From assembly GCA_001603415.1 (NCBI GenBank), contig LUYY01000083.1, forward strand, positions 1-6,028: a DNA stretch of 6,028 bases. The letters are read 5' to 3'. Each line of letters starts with the position of its first letter. The first letter of the stretch is position 1. Position numbers and translations under genes: made by a program. Source of the stretch: Bacteroidales bacterium Bact_07 (GTDB lineage: Bacteria; Bacteroidota; Bacteroidia; Bacteroidales; Tenuifilaceae). A model generated the notes under the pieces. That model was not told the origin of the DNA and did no database searches. It saw only the letters and a list, made by a program, of their open reading frames with translations. This document shows, piece by piece, positions 5,882 through 6,028 of the stretch.

Positions 5882-5926
5882 CATTCCGAGTCATTCCGAG
5901 TCATTCCGAGTCATTCCGAATCATTC
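5882..5926. repeat. 10-bp direct tandem repeat, four full units
   Basis: CATTCCGAGT occurs three times head to tail (5882-5891, 5892-5901, 5902-5911), followed by CATTCCGAAT (5912-5921) and a partial CATTC (5922-5926). The period of 10 is close to one DNA helical turn. It lies 81 to 125 bases upstream of the radical SAM start, in a non-coding stretch where all frames on both strands are broken. It could be a stacked protein-binding array, a length-variable tract affecting promoter output, or a neutral slippage product. Confidence 0.95.
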
Positions 5927-5964
5927 TTCTAAAAAAGCTTTCAACCCCCATTTTTATCAGTCCG

Positions 5965-5984
5965 TATGAATTTTTAAATTCATA
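5965..5984. repeat. 9-2-9 inverted repeat
   Basis: TATGAATTT (5965-5973) and AAATTCATA (5976-5984) are perfect reverse complements separated by TT. The 20-base near-palindrome lies in the intergenic region upstream of the radical SAM gene. The very short loop and lack of G/C argue for a DNA-binding site rather than a terminator, but an AT-rich terminator hairpin for a gene beyond the right edge is not excluded. Confidence 0.6.
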
Positions 5985-6008
5985 ACACTTCGATTTTTAT
6001 TATTGATG

Positions 6009-6024
6009 TATGTTGCAAAACATA
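6009..6024. repeat. 6-4-6 inverted repeat at the right edge
   Basis: TATGTT (6009-6014) and AACATA (6019-6024) are perfect reverse complements around GCAA. A TTG (6003-6005) just upstream and TATTTT (6023-6028) at the edge resemble plus-strand promoter pieces, with 17 bases between them rather than 19. The window ends before this can be judged. Confidence 0.4.
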
Positions 6025-6028
6025 TTTT

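Overview
The window looks like chromosomal core or near-core sequence from a member of the Bacteroidota, most likely the order Bacteroidales. Three things point there: a Fur-family regulator directly upstream of purA, promoter elements of the Bacteroidota type (TTG, 19 bases, TAnnTTTG) in front of fur, and Sec signals ending in a Ser-Gln junction. The assignment is inferred by eye and no species is claimed. I see no insertion sequence, phage gene, CRISPR array, tRNA or rRNA.

Layout. Positions 1-202 hold no gene I can support, but contain a very clear promoter with a palindromic operator embedded in its spacer, driving fur (203-676, +). A 138-base gap with a hairpin and a T-run leads to purA (adenylosuccinate synthetase, 815-2083, +). 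purA converges on a minus-strand pair with only 6 bases between stop codons. The pair is an MFSD1-like major facilitator transporter (2778-4175, -) followed 19 bases downstream by an exported protein of unknown function (2090-2758, -), probably one operon. Upstream of the transporter is a good intrinsic terminator (4261-4287) closing a SPOR-domain lipoprotein gene (4308-4760, -). The last gene is a PflX-like (COG1313) radical SAM protein (4878-5801, -), whose promoter -10-type element sits almost on top of its start codon. The right end (5802-6028) is non-coding and carries a 10-bp tandem repeat plus two strong inverted repeats.

How the genes relate. The fur operator suggests autoregulation. 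purA makes adenylosuccinate from IMP for AMP synthesis and may share the fur transcript, though the hairpin between them could separate or modulate it. The transporter keeps a Glu-Arg pair at the spacing reported for the dipeptide-binding pair of animal MFSD1, so a small-peptide substrate is a reasonable hypothesis; its exported neighbour is the least explained protein here. The SPOR lipoprotein is a cell-envelope, peptidoglycan-binding protein and appears to be its own unit. No complete new defence or mobile system is visible; the points of interest are regulatory structures and the transporter/exported-protein pair.
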